Shown here piece by piece: positions 32,861-46,634 of a stretch of DNA of 64,000 bases. Under the pieces are notes generated by a model that searched no databases, was not told the origin of the DNA, and saw nothing but the letters and a program-made list of their open reading frames with translations. The translations under genes were made by a program, and so were the position numbers. The stretch comes from Punica granatum (Eukaryota; Streptophyta; Magnoliopsida; Myrtales; Lythraceae). The DNA lies in NCBI RefSeq assembly GCF_007655135.1, contig NC_045134.1, forward strand, positions 11,800,982-11,864,981, written 5' to 3'. Numbering within the stretch: the first letter of the stretch is position 1; the number at the start of each line of letters is the position of its first letter.

Positions 32861-33588
32861 ATGGGGTCTTCCATGGCCAGTATAATGGCCACTGTGCTTG
32901 TGGTGGCAACGTTCTTCCTTATCCAGCCGTCCCAAACTGCTGCAGCTAACACGAAAGGATTCCCTTTCTTTCCTCTCCCTAAGTTACCCTTTCCTTTCCC
33001 CAGGAGATCACCGCCTCCTCCACCACCCCGAGCGGTCTGTACCTGTCCACCTCCTCCACCGGTGCAGTCTCCACCCCCACCGTCTCCTCCACCGCCTCCA
33101 CCTATGCTATCTCCACCCCCACCTTCTCCTCCACCACCGCCTCCCCCAGTTACGTCTCCACCCCCGCCATCTCCCCAACCGCCTCCTCCCCCAGTTACAT
33201 CTCCACCCCCACCTTCTCCTCCACCGCCGCCTCCCCCAGTTAAGTCTCCACCCCCGCCACCCCCCCAGTTAAGCCTCCTCCCCCAGTGACATCTCCACCC
33301 CCGCCTTCTCCTCCACCACCGCCTCCCCCAGTTACGTCTCCACCCCCGCCGTCTCCCCGACCGCCTCCTCCCCCAGTGATGTCTCCACCACCGCCTCCCC
33401 CAGTTGAGTCTCCGCCCCCGCCGCCACCCCCAGTTTGGTCCCCACCCCCGCCATCTCCTCCACCGCCACCCCCAGTGCGGTCTCCACCACCACCTCCACC
33501 ACGAGGGCGGTCTCCACCACCACCTCCACCACGAGGCAGTAGACCACCCGTGAGGCCGCCTCTGCCTCGGCGAGGAGGGAGGATATAG
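32861..33588 (+). pseudogene. Extensin-like proline-rich protein, copy 2, frameshifted
   Basis: The signal peptide and first repeats match copy 1, with Glu32 replaced by Lys and a 12-bp repeat-unit gain near 33080. At about 33258 a single C/A loss (GCCACCCCCCCAG here, GCCACCACCCCCAG in copy 1) shifts the frame. Translation then ends after 142 codons at 33289 with an aberrant QLSLLPQ tail. The remaining repeats and the RGGRI end continue in another frame to 33588. The break lies in a C-rich slippery run, so a consensus error is a real alternative to a true pseudogene. Confidence 0.7.
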
Positions 33589-33803
33589 CCTCCATGCTCT
33601 CACACAGCTCGGTGAGCAGCCAGAGTGTCTATGACTATTTTCATGCAAGATTACTTGACCTCACCATGCTATACAAATTTTGCGCCCATGCATGCTCAAG
33701 AACCGAGTAAGGCTTACGTATATAATTTAGTCACAATGGCTGCCTACCTAATTTGGTCTCACTCAATGTCAGGTTTACATAATTGTCACATCTATATATA
33801 TAA

Positions 33804-33889
33804 CAAATATCCTGGAGGGGACTGGGATCATAGGCAAAGCTACTTGAGAATGCCAAAGCACACACGAAGAGGATCACAAAGAGCTTCAT
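33804..33889 (-). pseudogene. 5' fragment of a germin-like protein gene
   Basis: On the minus strand an ATG at 33889 opens MKLFVILFVCALAFSSSFA, a typical signal peptide, followed by YDPSPLQDIC. The YDPSPLQD(F/I)C start of the mature chain is characteristic of germin-like proteins, which are secreted cupin-fold apoplastic proteins. The similarity stops at the junction with the duplication unit near 33807; beyond it the frame reads unrelated (TA)-rich sequence. The cupin boxes and metal-binding His/Glu residues are absent. Only the promoter and the start of exon 1 are therefore present. Confidence 0.7.
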
Positions 33890-36690
33890 TATGTGTGATT
33901 AAGTTGGACTTAGTTATATTTGGGTATGAAGGATTGAGACGACATAGCAAGCTTATTTATAGATAAGAGGGATTGACCAAATCCAGATTAATTTAGCACA
34001 ATTGTTTACCTAGTCTTCTAATGCACATATATAAATAATTGACCGTCCCATTTCCAATTATCTTCTTAATCGTGAGTACGAAACATTCTACAACAACTAT
34101 ATAAGACCAATTAAAACCCAACCTTTTTCCGTTCTTCCAGAAAGGAAAAACGGGAGTACGCCTTAGAATTTGCATTTTAACTACTAATTAAGAAATTGTA
34201 ATCCACCGAAAAGGAAAAAAAAAAAACACTAAGAAACTGCAGGGAGTTGAAGATAAAAAAAAGAGGGTCAACACAGAGAAGATCGGCTCCTCTGTATTTA
34301 TAATATATATTTCATATATAGCATCATACAATTCATGTAATTGCTTGTATTTATGGAGCGGACTGATATATATATATATATATATGCGGACGTGTTTATT
34401 ATTATCGAAGAAAATTCAGATACATGTATCATCTGCATTCATCTCTTTTACCACTTTGATACAATATGGGACCACACGTACGATCCCACCTACGTATGTA
34501 CACCTATGGAAAGTGATAGTATGCGACGTAATATAAACTAGAATTTTTTTTTTCAGATACAAAATATGCTCAAGGGTTAGTACAATGAATCCTATTAGAT
34601 TTTTCGATAAGTATGTCGTGGTCCTATTAGTTACAAGAAGAGCAGAAAGGGTGTCTCACTAATCACTTCGTCGTCCAACATTTTCCATAATTTTTAGATT
34701 CTAAATAAAACATTATTACTTTATATTTATAAGTTTATGTTTAAAATTAATCTAACGAAAAAATATATCTATCCCAACATAATAATTGGTGAGAATTTTT
34801 TATAGAAAAAATTGATAGACTTCCATTTAAAATTCTACGGGAAAATTTCCTCTAGAGTTTTTAAAATAATTTGCTCTTCCAGTGGAAAGATCGAAATTTC
34901 TTGTGGTCTTCGAATTTAATTAGAGAAGGACAAGAGAGATATTGTGAGGAGGAAAAGGAGTTGACAAGAATATGTAAATTAGCATGGTAACTGAAAATAC
35001 TTTCATTGAGGAGAAAGCCAAATGAAATATATATATAAGAGATAAGTTTCTTATAAAAACAAATGACTAGAAAGTGAAAAATTGAAAATGAATAAAATCA
35101 CGATAACAAAATATCCGCTCCTTTATTCTTAACTTGAAAAACTTTTATCTTTAAAAACAAAAGTTTGAAGCTCAATTGAGCAAATCTATGTTAGTTTTCT
35201 TTATATATTTAAACATTTTAAAGTCGTATAAATTAGTCTCTATTGCTCAAACATTGCCATATTATTTCACTAATTTTAATTGAAGTCAATAAAAGGCACT
35301 TTTTAAATTAATTATACTTTATACATGGCACATTTTTATTTGTTCCCGAATTTAAAGATTTATAAAGAAAAAATACCATATAAATAGACAAATATGTTAT
35401 TTGTTTCTAAAAATTGGAGGTTTAGAAGCTAGATATTAATGCTTCTAATTTCTATCTTTGTAGGGCATTTGTGTTATAGTGTTTTATGAAAGAAAAATTG
35501 GTACTTCTTCGGTAGGGATTTTTTGATTTTTCATACTGTACAAAACTAATATGATTCCCTACATCCCCAATCATTTAATATGGACCGTCCATTGTACATA
35601 ATTTTTTTAGGTATTTTTATTTTTTACTTTCTTATTTTCCTCCCGCAAACATTCATCATTATCACAAATTAGCCTTTATGCGTGGTCCAATGAGGAAGTG
35701 CCCTGTCATTAACCATAAACCGCCCTTCAAGCCGACTGCATTAATTGAACTGTACCTCTAACCGAACCGGTTCACAAATTTTGTTTAACTATTTGTTTGC
35801 GAAAAAATGCAAGCATGCCAGAGACTGTAGGTCTCGAACCAATTTTTTAAAATAGTGGTCGTCTTGCTTTTCTTTTTCTTAGTTAGAAATCATCATCATA
35901 TTAATGGCGACTTTAACAATTACAGTCTTGGGTTGCTTATGGTTCGATCAAATGCCACAATCTGTCAATACAGATAATGTCACCTTAATTTTATTTCTAC
36001 AATTACAATTTTTGGTCGTTTCTAAATTTATTTCTTGTGAGAATATATAGTCATGCTATGATATCTATTCTGAGATTGTTTCTTAAACAAATACGCTTGA
36101 TTTAAGGAAATTCTTTTGGTCACGTATTATATCAAATAAGGTAATTACGCTAACATATCTTTTCTGATTTTCTTTTCGAAAAAGAATCTGCTTGATTTTA
36201 GATTTTTTTGTCACCGGAGACAAAAAAAATTCGGACCTCCGAGGGAGGTCGACCTCACGTGCTGACGTCGCGATGAGAGGTTTGAGCTCAGTCGTCATTC
36301 GACGGTGGTGAAACCTCAGAGACGCCAGTCGACATTCCATTCGGCAACCATAGGTCGTCATGCATCCACCTGACCCCGGCGGTGCGACGATGACGGACGT
36401 TCATTGAGATGGTGGCTCTAACCGGCTTTATTATCTAAGCCAATTCGATGATTCAATCGAAATCGTTTTATTGAACCTTAACCGGTTTGGTTCAATATTA
36501 CACATGGCGCAGTAACATGAATCCGCGTCATTAGACCAAATTTCTTAAGGGATCGAACGCTGAAGAAATAAAAATCTATGAGGAATCCTCAAAGTGCAGT
36601 AAAGTTGGAGAATTAAATTAGAGCTGAGTCGTGACGCATTGCTGCTAATCGAAATTATTTGTGAATTTTGTGTGTGTGAGGGAGAGTAAT
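33808..36690. other. 2883-bp segment private to copy 2
   Basis: Copies 1 and 3 read AACAAA(A)CGCATGAAGGCAGCAACTTTGTTCAAA here. Copy 2 has 2.9 kb between AACAAA and TGTTCAAA in place of about 20 bp. It carries the germin-like 5' end on the minus strand and about 2.8 kb of its upstream DNA. No inverted repeats or target duplication were seen at its ends. A GC-rich patch at 36225-36400 has short frames without recognised domains; the rest is AT-rich. Confidence 0.75.
33954..33962 (-). promoter_or_regulatory. TATA box of the germin-like fragment
   Basis: CTATAAATA on the minus strand, about 65 bp upstream of the ATG at 33889. This is the usual plant spacing and suggests an intact core promoter. 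Confidence 0.65.
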
Positions 36691-39600
36691 TGTTCAAATA
36701 ACAGATCTCCGCATCGTATAGCATATATGCTTGCAACATATTTCTGTTCTTTTGTTAGTTTGCCTTGATATATATATATATATATATGTGAACGGTGTGA
36801 TACATATATAATAATCAATATGTATATTTCCCTATGTCGACCACTTTGGACTGTGTGAACTAATGGATCTCATTTATTCGCTTTTGATTTTGTTTTGCAG
36901 GAAAGGTGACGAATAATATGAAGAAATAAATGAGGAGATCTTTGAAGACCTCATCTAATAATTAATGCGGTGAATTAGAAAGCGATCGCGAGTGTATCCT
37001 ATTTACTCTCTGTACTTATCGCAATAAAGGGGAATAAAAAGTAAATCTCATGTTTTGTGATAATTGTAAGACAGATCGGACTGCGGATATAAGAGGGAGG
37101 TACTCCATGTCTCTAATAACGAAGAAATAGAACATCTTATCATCTCTTAAGAATATTTCTTAGTTTTGCCTTTCCTTTTGCATCTACATATGAGCTATTT
37201 CTGCAATTGTGACGGCTGTGGTACATAGTTACGTGTATTTTTTTTTATGTGCACTGCCCAATATTTGACAAGTTTGACCAGTGACTAATTTAGGTACAAG
37301 CTGTCCAATCATGAATTTTCTCCATTCACAAAACTCGAATAATATAGATTTGAAATCTATATATGTAACAAACCTAAAAATGGTAGAAAGTTCAAATTTT
37401 ATTTTAGATTTGAAAACTGTTTGCTTTTTATTTTTCCCGAAAAAAATAGTTACAAAGATTTCAAATCTATGAATCACTCATGTAAGTATTTCTCATTATT
37501 AATAGGGAATAAGTGTTGAATCATCTAAACCAACACATATTAATCATGATTTTGTGTTTAGATGGATTAATATTTCTGTTACAATAATGAAATATCTGGA
37601 AATAAATATGGGATCTAGATCGAATAACAATTGTTAAAAACTCACGCTCAAATAGTTGTATGTAAATGCTGGCTTCCAAAATCATAACCTTTGATGTCCT
37701 CCGATCCATGAGACAATTAATAATTTCAAGATAATTACACTCCTATCGAAGTATCGTCCAATTGATTTGGAGAGATATCATTTTTCTTAGTCGATATGAA
37801 CGATTTTTTGTAATTTATTGATGTCCTTGGCATAATTCATTTGGTTTTGAATAAATTTTATTTACGCATAACGTGTAAATTTGTTTAGATTAGTTGCAAA
37901 TTCAATTGTGTCCGCTTGACGCGTGGGTCATCAACTAGTTTCCGTAAAAAAGGCAATGCATGAGCCTAGTAAAAAAAAGGAAAAACATGGGATACGTACT
38001 AAATGAGGCCAGAACCTTTACTACATTTTCTCTTTCAGGCCAAAAATTTAATTTTATATTAATATGGCCGTAGCGTTTGTTAAAGTATTTGAATGGGGTT
38101 TTTCTCACTATTTTTGAAATATTTTTCTAAATTTTAGAAATTAAATTTAAATTCTGAACTTAAGAAAGACGAATTAAAAAAAAAAAAAAAAACTAGCAGA
38201 GACTGGGGGGTTGGAGCTGTCGTTGGCGGCCATCACGCCCCATCCCGGCCCCCACCCCCTTAGAAGTCGAGATCTCTTTACGGCTTCCTTCCTCATCCGA
38301 AGAATCTCGATGGTGTTGCCATGGAGGATGCCATATGAGCCGCCATCATTATCTTTATCCAGACAGGTTCCCATAAGAGCCAAACAGACAATAGTAATAA
38401 CAGACCCAACATACAGCTCGAGAAGAACATCTCACTGGTCGAACCCATGAGGAAGTGAAGGGAATGAAATTATCATAATGATTCTTTGTCTGTTCAATGT
38501 TGATCTATTCAATGTAAGATGCTTGGGGAAGAAGAGGAATTGATTTGCAGGGGACAGAGGCGTAGGGTTGTCAGCATACAATGTGAGCGATGGAGGCTGC
38601 CAACGGCCCTGGGCGGTGGTGGCCGCAGGCACACTCGCCCCTCAATCATACGGTTTTTTTTTGCTTATGGAGTAAATCATATTGCATTTAACTTTACTTT
38701 TTTCTCAATTCAACAACATAATCATTATTTTTCTGATTTCTTCAATTTAATAATAAATTCTCTCACATACTTTTTCTTAACCATTATTACAATTAAGTTT
38801 ATATTATATTCGCTCAACTATTCATTATTTTTCTCTCAATTTAATAACTAATCATTATTTTTTAATCTTCTTCAATTTAATAATAAATTCTCTCGTATAT
38901 TTTTCTTTACCATTATTACAACCAATTTTTTAATAATAAATTCTTCCAACTACTTTTGTTTTCATCCCTTGGTATTAAGTAGAATCATCATCTACTCCGT
39001 TACCAAACACACCTTAATTTATATAAGGAATTTAACTAAGTGAAAAGCCGCATGTTGAGCGGGAAAGATTTTTAATATTTTTAAAATCACAACAAGTGAT
39101 CGCAATTCTTCCAAAGAATAAAATTTTTCAAATCAACAACACAACAGGAGCAAAGCAACTATTTAAATGTTTGATAATCAGCAATGTCAACTCATGGCAG
39201 TTAAAGATGATCGCAATAGCATAGAAAAACAATTAAATCCTAATTCGATGGAACGACCATATGAATAAATTTGATGGAATTAAAGGGAAAACTTGATCAA
39301 TCCTTGTGAAACGACCAAATTAATATAGGATATGGCGTTCGTGCTGCATAAATATGCAAACAATATACACCTATATATATATATAAAGTTAGGAAAGGTC
39401 ATAGAAATTATTTCCCTAATAAATAAATATGAAAATTTCCAATCCATCCATCAAAATATTCTACTACCATTATACATAGATATTCTATTATATATATATA
39501 GAAACTATATATATATATATATTACATATTCTATTATATATATATAGAAACTATATATATATTACATATTCTGAAACGGGATATATATATATATGTAAAT

Positions 39601-40262
39601 AAATATAGAATCTATATTTATACTAATATATATTCTACTATTATTTATTATATGCGATAATATGGATGCATGCGATAATATGGATGCCAAGCAGTGTTTT
39701 AAACTACATAATTTTCGAACATATTTGGAGAATGTACCTTTCATGTGCATCTTCTTCGAAGATGATTTCAATATCCAATATATATATTGAATTTCCTATT
39801 CAACTTCCACTATATATTTCATTATATATACTTAATCTCCTATTGAATTTCCACGGCATCTATAACATCCACTATATATTGAATTTTCTATCCTATCATA
39901 TATTTAATTATATCACTCTATATGTATAGCTAGCGATATAGAAGTTGCACATATTTCTTTAATAAAAAAATAAAAATGCTTCCTTATATGTAAACAATGA
40001 CATAGCAACGGGATAGAGCTCCCTTTTATATTTTTGATAATGTGGCGATATGAGAATTTAACTCGAGAATTTGTTATTATATATATATATATATATATAT
40101 ATCTAACTAATTACAAGAAAAAGAAATCAAATTTATTATATTTTCCCTAGATAGAGTCACTGTCACGGTTGTAACTTGTATATGTAAAGAGTGAAAAAAG
40201 GAAGCCTGGGCCTTCTTAGAAGAACTAATGACAAAATATTTATTTAATAAATTTTGCCCCTA
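36691..40262. other. Copy-2 equivalent of the AT-rich gene-free region
   Basis: Collinear with about 1470-5048. It includes the GC-richer island (about 38200-38650), the AT-rich tandem repeat (about 38695-38955) and shortened TA microsatellites near 39480-39600. A 16-bp ATATGGATGCATGCGATA-type duplication at 39661 is private to this copy. Confidence 0.55.
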
Positions 40263-40463
40263 CCAGCGTGGGTTGGTTCAAGCGGTCCGGCGCTTATTCC
40301 GCTTAAGCAAGGTCTCGAGTTCGAGTCTTTACGAATGCAGAAAATCCACGCTGTGAGAGCTTTACCTCTTAGTGACCGACCTGCCTCTACTGGATTAGTC
40401 GGAGCCTAATTAGGTTTTTGGATACCATGGTTCCAAAAAGTTTTTTTTTCAGTAGGCGCTGAA
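40263..40463 (+). mobile_element. tRNA-derived SINE, copy 2
   Basis: Same insertion as at 5049-5249, with the 17-bp duplications AATAAATTTTGCCCCTA at 40246-40262 and 40464-40480. The B box reads CGAGTTCGAGTCT. Confidence 0.8.
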
Positions 40464-40880
40464 AATAAATTTTGCCCCTAGTAAAGGTTATATCTAGTAT
40501 GTGTGTATATATATATATATATATTGTAATCACCTGGACCGTCTTGGCCAAGGTTCGGTAAAAAGCAAGGATATAATTTGAAGTAGTGATTAGCTGGGAG
40601 GGAGTCTGGCCAAAGGAACTCTAGGGAAATTTTCGTCATCCTATCGGAGTCAAGTCAACACGAAACTTGAAACTCTCTAGCCTTATTGTTTACATTGTAG
40701 GCTTCGGTTTGATTTCATGCAGCACATCTGGATCATCACGAATTATGAGATATATAAATTCAAAGATGAGAAAGAGGTACAAAGCTTGAGCAAAAAAATC
40801 TGAGTTGAGCAATGACGTTAAATTGGAATAGTTCAACGAGCGAAACTCCAATCAGTAAACCATAAACACCATAATGTTCC

Positions 40881-43272
40881 TGTACGGACCCGAATTTGCT
40901 CTCGTCGAGACCCGCATGTGTACACTATCGCACGGCTTGGGAGTGTCCACCTTCCTGTGGGGAAGCGTGACGGACATGCGTGAGAACGAGTTGCCACTTG
41001 CCATTGTACGACCCGAAGGTCGAGGGCCGGCAAATTACCTGGGCCTGGTGGTACAGGGTACACCTAGTTGCTAAGGCATTGGTCTTGAGGAACCGAAAGT
41101 TCTAGATCCGAGAGTTCTATTACGTGCGGGCATATATCCCGTACGCCCTTTCGGTACTCTATTTGTCTAGGGTTTGCCGTTTCATTTCATTTACCGCGTG
41201 AATTAGGTTGCACACTCCTCACTCGTTTTGACAACGTAACTTCGATGAAACACTCAGACCATCTGCTCACCAACCGGGGTCCTTACAACGACTAAATGAA
41301 AATACAAAAGATGTCTTTACAATGTGCTCTCAAATAAATACAAAATACATACGCAATACAATACATGGACGCGGTCAATTTGCATTAGGCCAAATATTCC
41401 ACTCGTGCTCACCGCGTGATTTTGAATGATCGAAACTAAGGTTAAGGCAATGCAGGCTCAGAGAGCCGGGGGTCGGGTCCAACCGAACCGACGGATAGCA
41501 GAAGAGTCGTTTGACTCCCGTGATAGCCATAGGGTCGGTCGAGCTCTCGGGTCATGTACGGCCACGACTTACCTACCCGATCCGAGTCGTCTTCCAAATA
41601 GACACTACTAGGAGCAAGGTAGTAAGTCGAAGCAAGACCCAATTCCACACTCGGGTTGCGCGCACTCAGTGTGTGTGGGGCATTGGACCCCGTGATTGAG
41701 GGTTTAATGGCATTGGACCTCGTGCATGACGTATTCTACGGGTTCGAGCCCGAACCGCGATTAAACAATGAGCAATAGACGAAAACATACGAAAGTAGAT
41801 GCAAACAGATGAAAACTGACAAAAGCAAACAAAAGCAGACAAATGCAAACAAGTGGTGTATTAAGCCAAGTTTACGTGATTAATCCAATTATGAACCGAG
41901 ATTACTTAGCAAACAATGTCCTAGCCTAAACGAACGAAAGAACATGTTTGTGTACGGTGCTAATTCGACTAAAGATGTGTGGGTCTGTTTTAGATTGTTC
42001 TGTATGGTGACAATGCGGTTTAATACAAATTAGGCCAAGAGCGTGTGTTTTCACCTGAAAATTCAAAGCCATCCCTTTCTACCTATTTGCCCGTGTTTGA
42101 TTAGGCCGAGTGCACAATTAGTCGAATTATGCATTTTCTGACAGAAGAACCCGTTCTATCAACGCGATTACCGGAAATTTATCAATTCATGCACTTTGCT
42201 TAGAGCCGAGTGATTTATTTAGCTGAATTATACGTCCCTTGCCCCGTATGTGAAATTCTTTTAGTGATTACTATCTTACACCTTGGGTACTATGGGTTTG
42301 TGAAGCAATTTGTGACACAAAGACCAAGGTAGTTCCTGGAAGGCAAATAATGCCCAGTCAATGATGGCCAATGCGCTCTTGGACCCTCGTGGGTCCGAGG
42401 CAGTCGTCGATACACAAATACATGCACACTATTTAAAACTGACGCGTTTGACTTACGATTTATCATCCTATCAATGTCAAACGAAAAATACGGTTGCATG
42501 CAATCATATATCAACCACGATCATAACACGTATTCTACGAAGTCGACGCCGCCATGATCACGAGAAACGCATGTAAACACGCAAGATTGCAGAAGCACAA
42601 TATTTTAATGGAATCGATAAAATGGCGTTGACTCATGGAAGCGAAAAATAACATGAACACACATAGCGACGCCACATACGCATAATGAGCCTGACAAAAA
42701 CGTATAAAAGAACATACATACTGTCGGTCGGGGACTCAAATGAGACGGGTTGGAAGCTCTTATTATTTTGTTATTTGATTTTTTTTAAAGAAATTATCCA
42801 AGGACTGAATTGAATAATTTAAAAAGATCTGGGACCAATTTGAAAATTCGGCTAAAGCTCTGAGGACTGATTTGGAACAGCTCAAAAAGTCAGGGATTGC
42901 TTTGAAAATGTCAAATTCGGCCAGGGACCAATCTGGATTCATTAAGAAAGTCAGGGACTGAGCTGAACATCAGTGAAAAGTTCCCTAGACTGATCTGAAT
43001 TTTCTGGAAAGTTCAGTGGCTGAACTGAAGATGCTGAAAATGGCCCAGGACTATGTTGAAACAGATCTTAAAGTTTGGGGCTGAACTGGAAACAGTGGAA
43101 AAACTGCAAGGACTGAACTGAAACAGATTGAAAACTTTGTGAAATCGAGTTTGAAAAGGTCCCGCTCATCATCACGGTTCGTAAGACTCACATTACCACT
43201 CATTCCCAGAATTATCACGCAATCACATCAATGGGGAGCCCTAGAAATGCCACTTAAATCGAGAAATCGTAC
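40881..43272 (-). mobile_element. Old antisense LTR-like block, copy 2
   Basis: Collinear with 5666-8058. It starts TGTACGGACCC and ends near AATCGAGAAATCGTACC. Confidence 0.65.
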
Positions 43273-45401
43273 CTTATCCTAGAAGATTCCTAGAATATAT
43301 TAGCTTGGAAGATCCTTGACTACTGCGGACCGAGGCGGCCTTCACTTCGAGCCCCACCGACATCGGCCCTATTGTCTTCTCGTCTCTTCGATTTTCGTCT
43401 CTCCACTCCAAGGCTCGAGGGGATATACAAATAAAAAAACAAACACTGGGGAATCAGGGCAAAGGCAAATATTCGAGTCATGAACGGGTTCGAGAGTAAA
43501 ATTAATGAAATGAGCTCCAAGACCACAATTCGAATCTGATTATGACCTTAACATCCCAATAACTTAACTCCATAACACCTGGGATTAGCATGAAGCGTTA
43601 AGAGAATTGATCTCGAGACATCTAAGCACAACAACAACTCATCCAATGACTCGAAGGTTGTTAAAACGAGTCTCTAAGGCCTTTAATCTCTAGAGGCCAA
43701 CAAGCAAAAATAAATATTATGAATCGATTGCCAGGGATTCATAACGACGAGACATGGACCTCTAAATGCCTCTATACCCAATTCTAGCCTAAGTCATATA
43801 GTTGAGGCAAGGGATAATCGACAAAACAAGCATGATAAGTCGATCTTGAAGTTCAACTATCAAATGGTCGTCCCAAGTCATTCACTATTCACACATCTAG
43901 GCAAAACCAACTCAACATTAGTTCAGTTTAACTGTTTATTCAAATTCGACCACAACTTACCAAAATGCTTTGAATATGCCCCAAATCCATTGAAAAATCG
44001 TGCAATAATTCAGCTCATTGCTTGAACACCAACTCAAACAGTGGAAATCAAGTAATATCAACACGAATGGGGATAGAAGAATCAATGGCCAGCTCAACCC
44101 TATCCATGCTTACAACCGCGAACAACAGAGATTCCGATAAAACGTCTCAAAATCAACCTATACTCATCACTCAACTAGAACCGGGCATGAACAATCAAAC
44201 TTCGAGACCGAAAAGACCTCACCATATCTACGTTGAGCTGAGACTTACGGAGGAACGGTAGATACTGCTTGCGGTGGACATCGAGACCACCAGTCGCTTT
44301 TGGAGAGGAAGGGGCGGCCTCTAGTTGCAAAAGGGAGAATCACAGGCGAGGAGGTGGGCTCAGGGTCAGTCAATGGGGCTTCACTGACCAGCGGGAGCCA
44401 GTGTGATTTTTCATGTTGATAATGGTCGCAGAGCCGAGAGTTGAGGAAACTCTAAGTTCCTCTGTGTCTTTCGTGAAGGAGGACAAGATCTGCGAATTGA
44501 AAGAAAAGGAAAGCACAAACGGAAAAGTCAAAGGCGAGCAAATGCAGCTGAAAGGAACGAATGTGAAAAGGAAACGAGGACTTAGCTCGGATAACTTAAT
44601 GTTGGCAGCTCTGGTGGACCAAGAGCAGCAGCCGAATAGTAGAAGAGATGGAGGAGGTGCATGGACATATGCTGATTGGCAATGAGCCATGGAAAAAAAG
44701 AGAGCCACGGCCCAGGAACGAGAGGAAGTCCTGAGGCTATTGACGGTGTTTTTTTTTTTTTTTGAGAGCTGGGCCATCCTAGTTGCATGGACAAGTCGGC
44801 CCAAAAAAGAAGAGAGAGAGAGGCTCCTCTTGCTGCTGTCTGTTTTTCTTTGCGTGGGGGAACCGAAAGAAGCAGAGAAGTGATGGTTTCCTTTTGGAGA
44901 TGAAGTAGCAGAAGGTGGTGATGATGACAAGCTGCTGATGGAGGTCTCGTCCTCGTGGAAAAGAGAGGAAAACTGGTCCCCTCTCCTCCCTGTCCCCCTA
45001 TCTGCCTTTTTTGCTGTGAAGAAAAAGGAGAACCTGAGGAGGTGGTTGCTGGGGGAGTTGCAGAAGAGGAGCAAAGATGGTGTGTGAGAGAAGAGGAAGA
45101 GAGGAAAGGGTTGCTTGTACTCAATTGTTCAGCTAAAACAGAGGGAACAGAGCTGTGACCAACAGTTCATGGGTATGACCTGAGCATCCGAAATTATCCT
45201 GAGCTGCTCATGAACTTTCCAGCCTATCCGATATTTTTTCTTGATCCCTACATGAGTTAGGCACATCCTCGTAAAATTTGAAGATCGTTCGACCTTGGGA
45301 AGTACTCGAAACAATTTTTCTTCAATAGCTGGCCAATACCGGGAAATTTGGTCCTGATCTGTGAGGAAACCTTTAATTATGTACTAATCTAGCCTAAAAC
45401 G
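43273..45401. other. Copy-2 equivalent of the gene-free region 8059-10220
   Basis: No gene recognised. It lacks the palindrome seen in copy 1. Homopolymer length differences occur near 44752-44764. Confidence 0.4.
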
Positions 45402-45854
45402 TGACGCTGCGTACACGCGAATAACCTATCGCAGACCCGTTGATTCCGCAGAATACCGGAACTACGACCTTCAATCACTATTGATTCTTCGAATTCCTAG
45501 AAAATTAGCATCCAACTCGAACAAATCCGATAATTGGGCAAAGAGCACGAAAGCTCCAATTTTATTGATAATCCAAAAACAACTCCTCCAGCCCTACGGC
45601 TTACACAAAGCTTAAATAGGGTTTAAAAAAAAACTAAATTGCATAAAAAGAAATAAACTTTCCTAAAATTGTAAAAAGCACCCTAATTAACATAAAATTG
45701 CATATTTGAGGCCATAAACGATGTAATTCGCCTAAAATATCGAAATGTCACGGCTAGGCCGTGAGTTTTGCTCCTGAGGCCATTTCCATAGAAATAGGGT
45801 CATCACAACCTATTTTTCTCCAAGTACCGACTTGCCAGGTCTTCTGCCGCATCA
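45402..45854 (-). mobile_element. Remnant 3' LTR of the antisense element, copy 2
   Basis: Starts TGACGCTGCGTACACG and matches the first 450 bp of 46635-47771, stopping at GCCGCATCA as in copy 1. Confidence 0.7.
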
Positions 45855-46597
45855 TTCTCCCCTGGGTGGAGAGAATTCCCCTTCGAAATCGCTCTAGGAG
45901 TCCAGAGATAAAATTATCCACACAAACATACACATCTTCCATACTTGACCGAAAACTGATGTCAGCCCATGCTTCAGAACGGATGATTGGAAAAAATCCC
46001 GACTCAAAATACTCTGCTGCAGTGATTGGTTCTATAGAGACATCTGACATCCTCGTCCTCATTTGTTGATTCGGGGCATGGTACTTCTCAATTTCCTGCT
46101 CCAGCTTTGCCTCCCTCTATCTTTCTTCGCAAGTCCATTCTCTTGTCGATGGCCTCCCAGACCGCATTAGCCTCCTTCTCATCCTCATCATACTCCGCAG
46201 AAGCAAAAAGACCCACATCATTCCCCTCAAATTCATCTAATTTCCAGTTCTCGTCATAACCCTTATCATCTCCCTCATCATCCTCGTCGAAATCGGGCTC
46301 TCCATCGCCTCCCGCCACAAAAAATGTGTCATCAGACGGATCCTCTTCGGAAAACAAAGTCGCGTTCCCTTCAGTATTAGAATCATACTCGATTTCCTCT
46401 CGATCAAGGTCAGAATTCGGATTAGGGTCTCTCCGATTCTAATTCTCCATAAGTGCAGCCATCTGCTGTGTTAGCTGTCCCAACATACGATCCATCCTTT
46501 GATCCCTCTGATCCATCTGATCCAACCTCTGCTCCAGATGTTGCAGATTTTCACGGTCATGAACATATTCCACACGATCCCTCCTTCTAGGCGGCAT
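45754..46597 (-). pseudogene. Chimeric gag / PRP6-like / PP2C-like frame, copy 2
   Basis: The minus-strand ATG at 46597 has the gag-like start, an in-frame TAG at 46439-46441 (codon 53), then the acidic and PRP6/STA1-like parts. A 2-bp loss near 46120 (TCTATCTTTCTTC, against TCTTATCTTTTCTTC in copy 3) shifts the frame between the PRP6-like and PP2C-like parts. The PP2C-like segment (45754-46062) is open on its own. The adjacent empty target site of the 13.27-kb element is intact. Confidence 0.65.
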
Positions 46598-46620
46598 GGT
46601 CGATCAAGATCAAACCGTAG

Positions 46621-46632
46621 GCTTTGATACCA
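46621..46632 (-). other. Primer-binding site of the antisense element, copy 2
   Basis: Minus strand TGGTATCAAAGC, two bases after the LTR terminus GCGTCA. Confidence 0.75.
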
Positions 46633-46634
46633 AC

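Noticed and set aside
33808..36690. Helitron or DNA transposon carrying the germin-like fragment
   Set aside because: No TC...CTRR ends with hairpin, no inverted terminal repeats and no target duplication were found at the borders.
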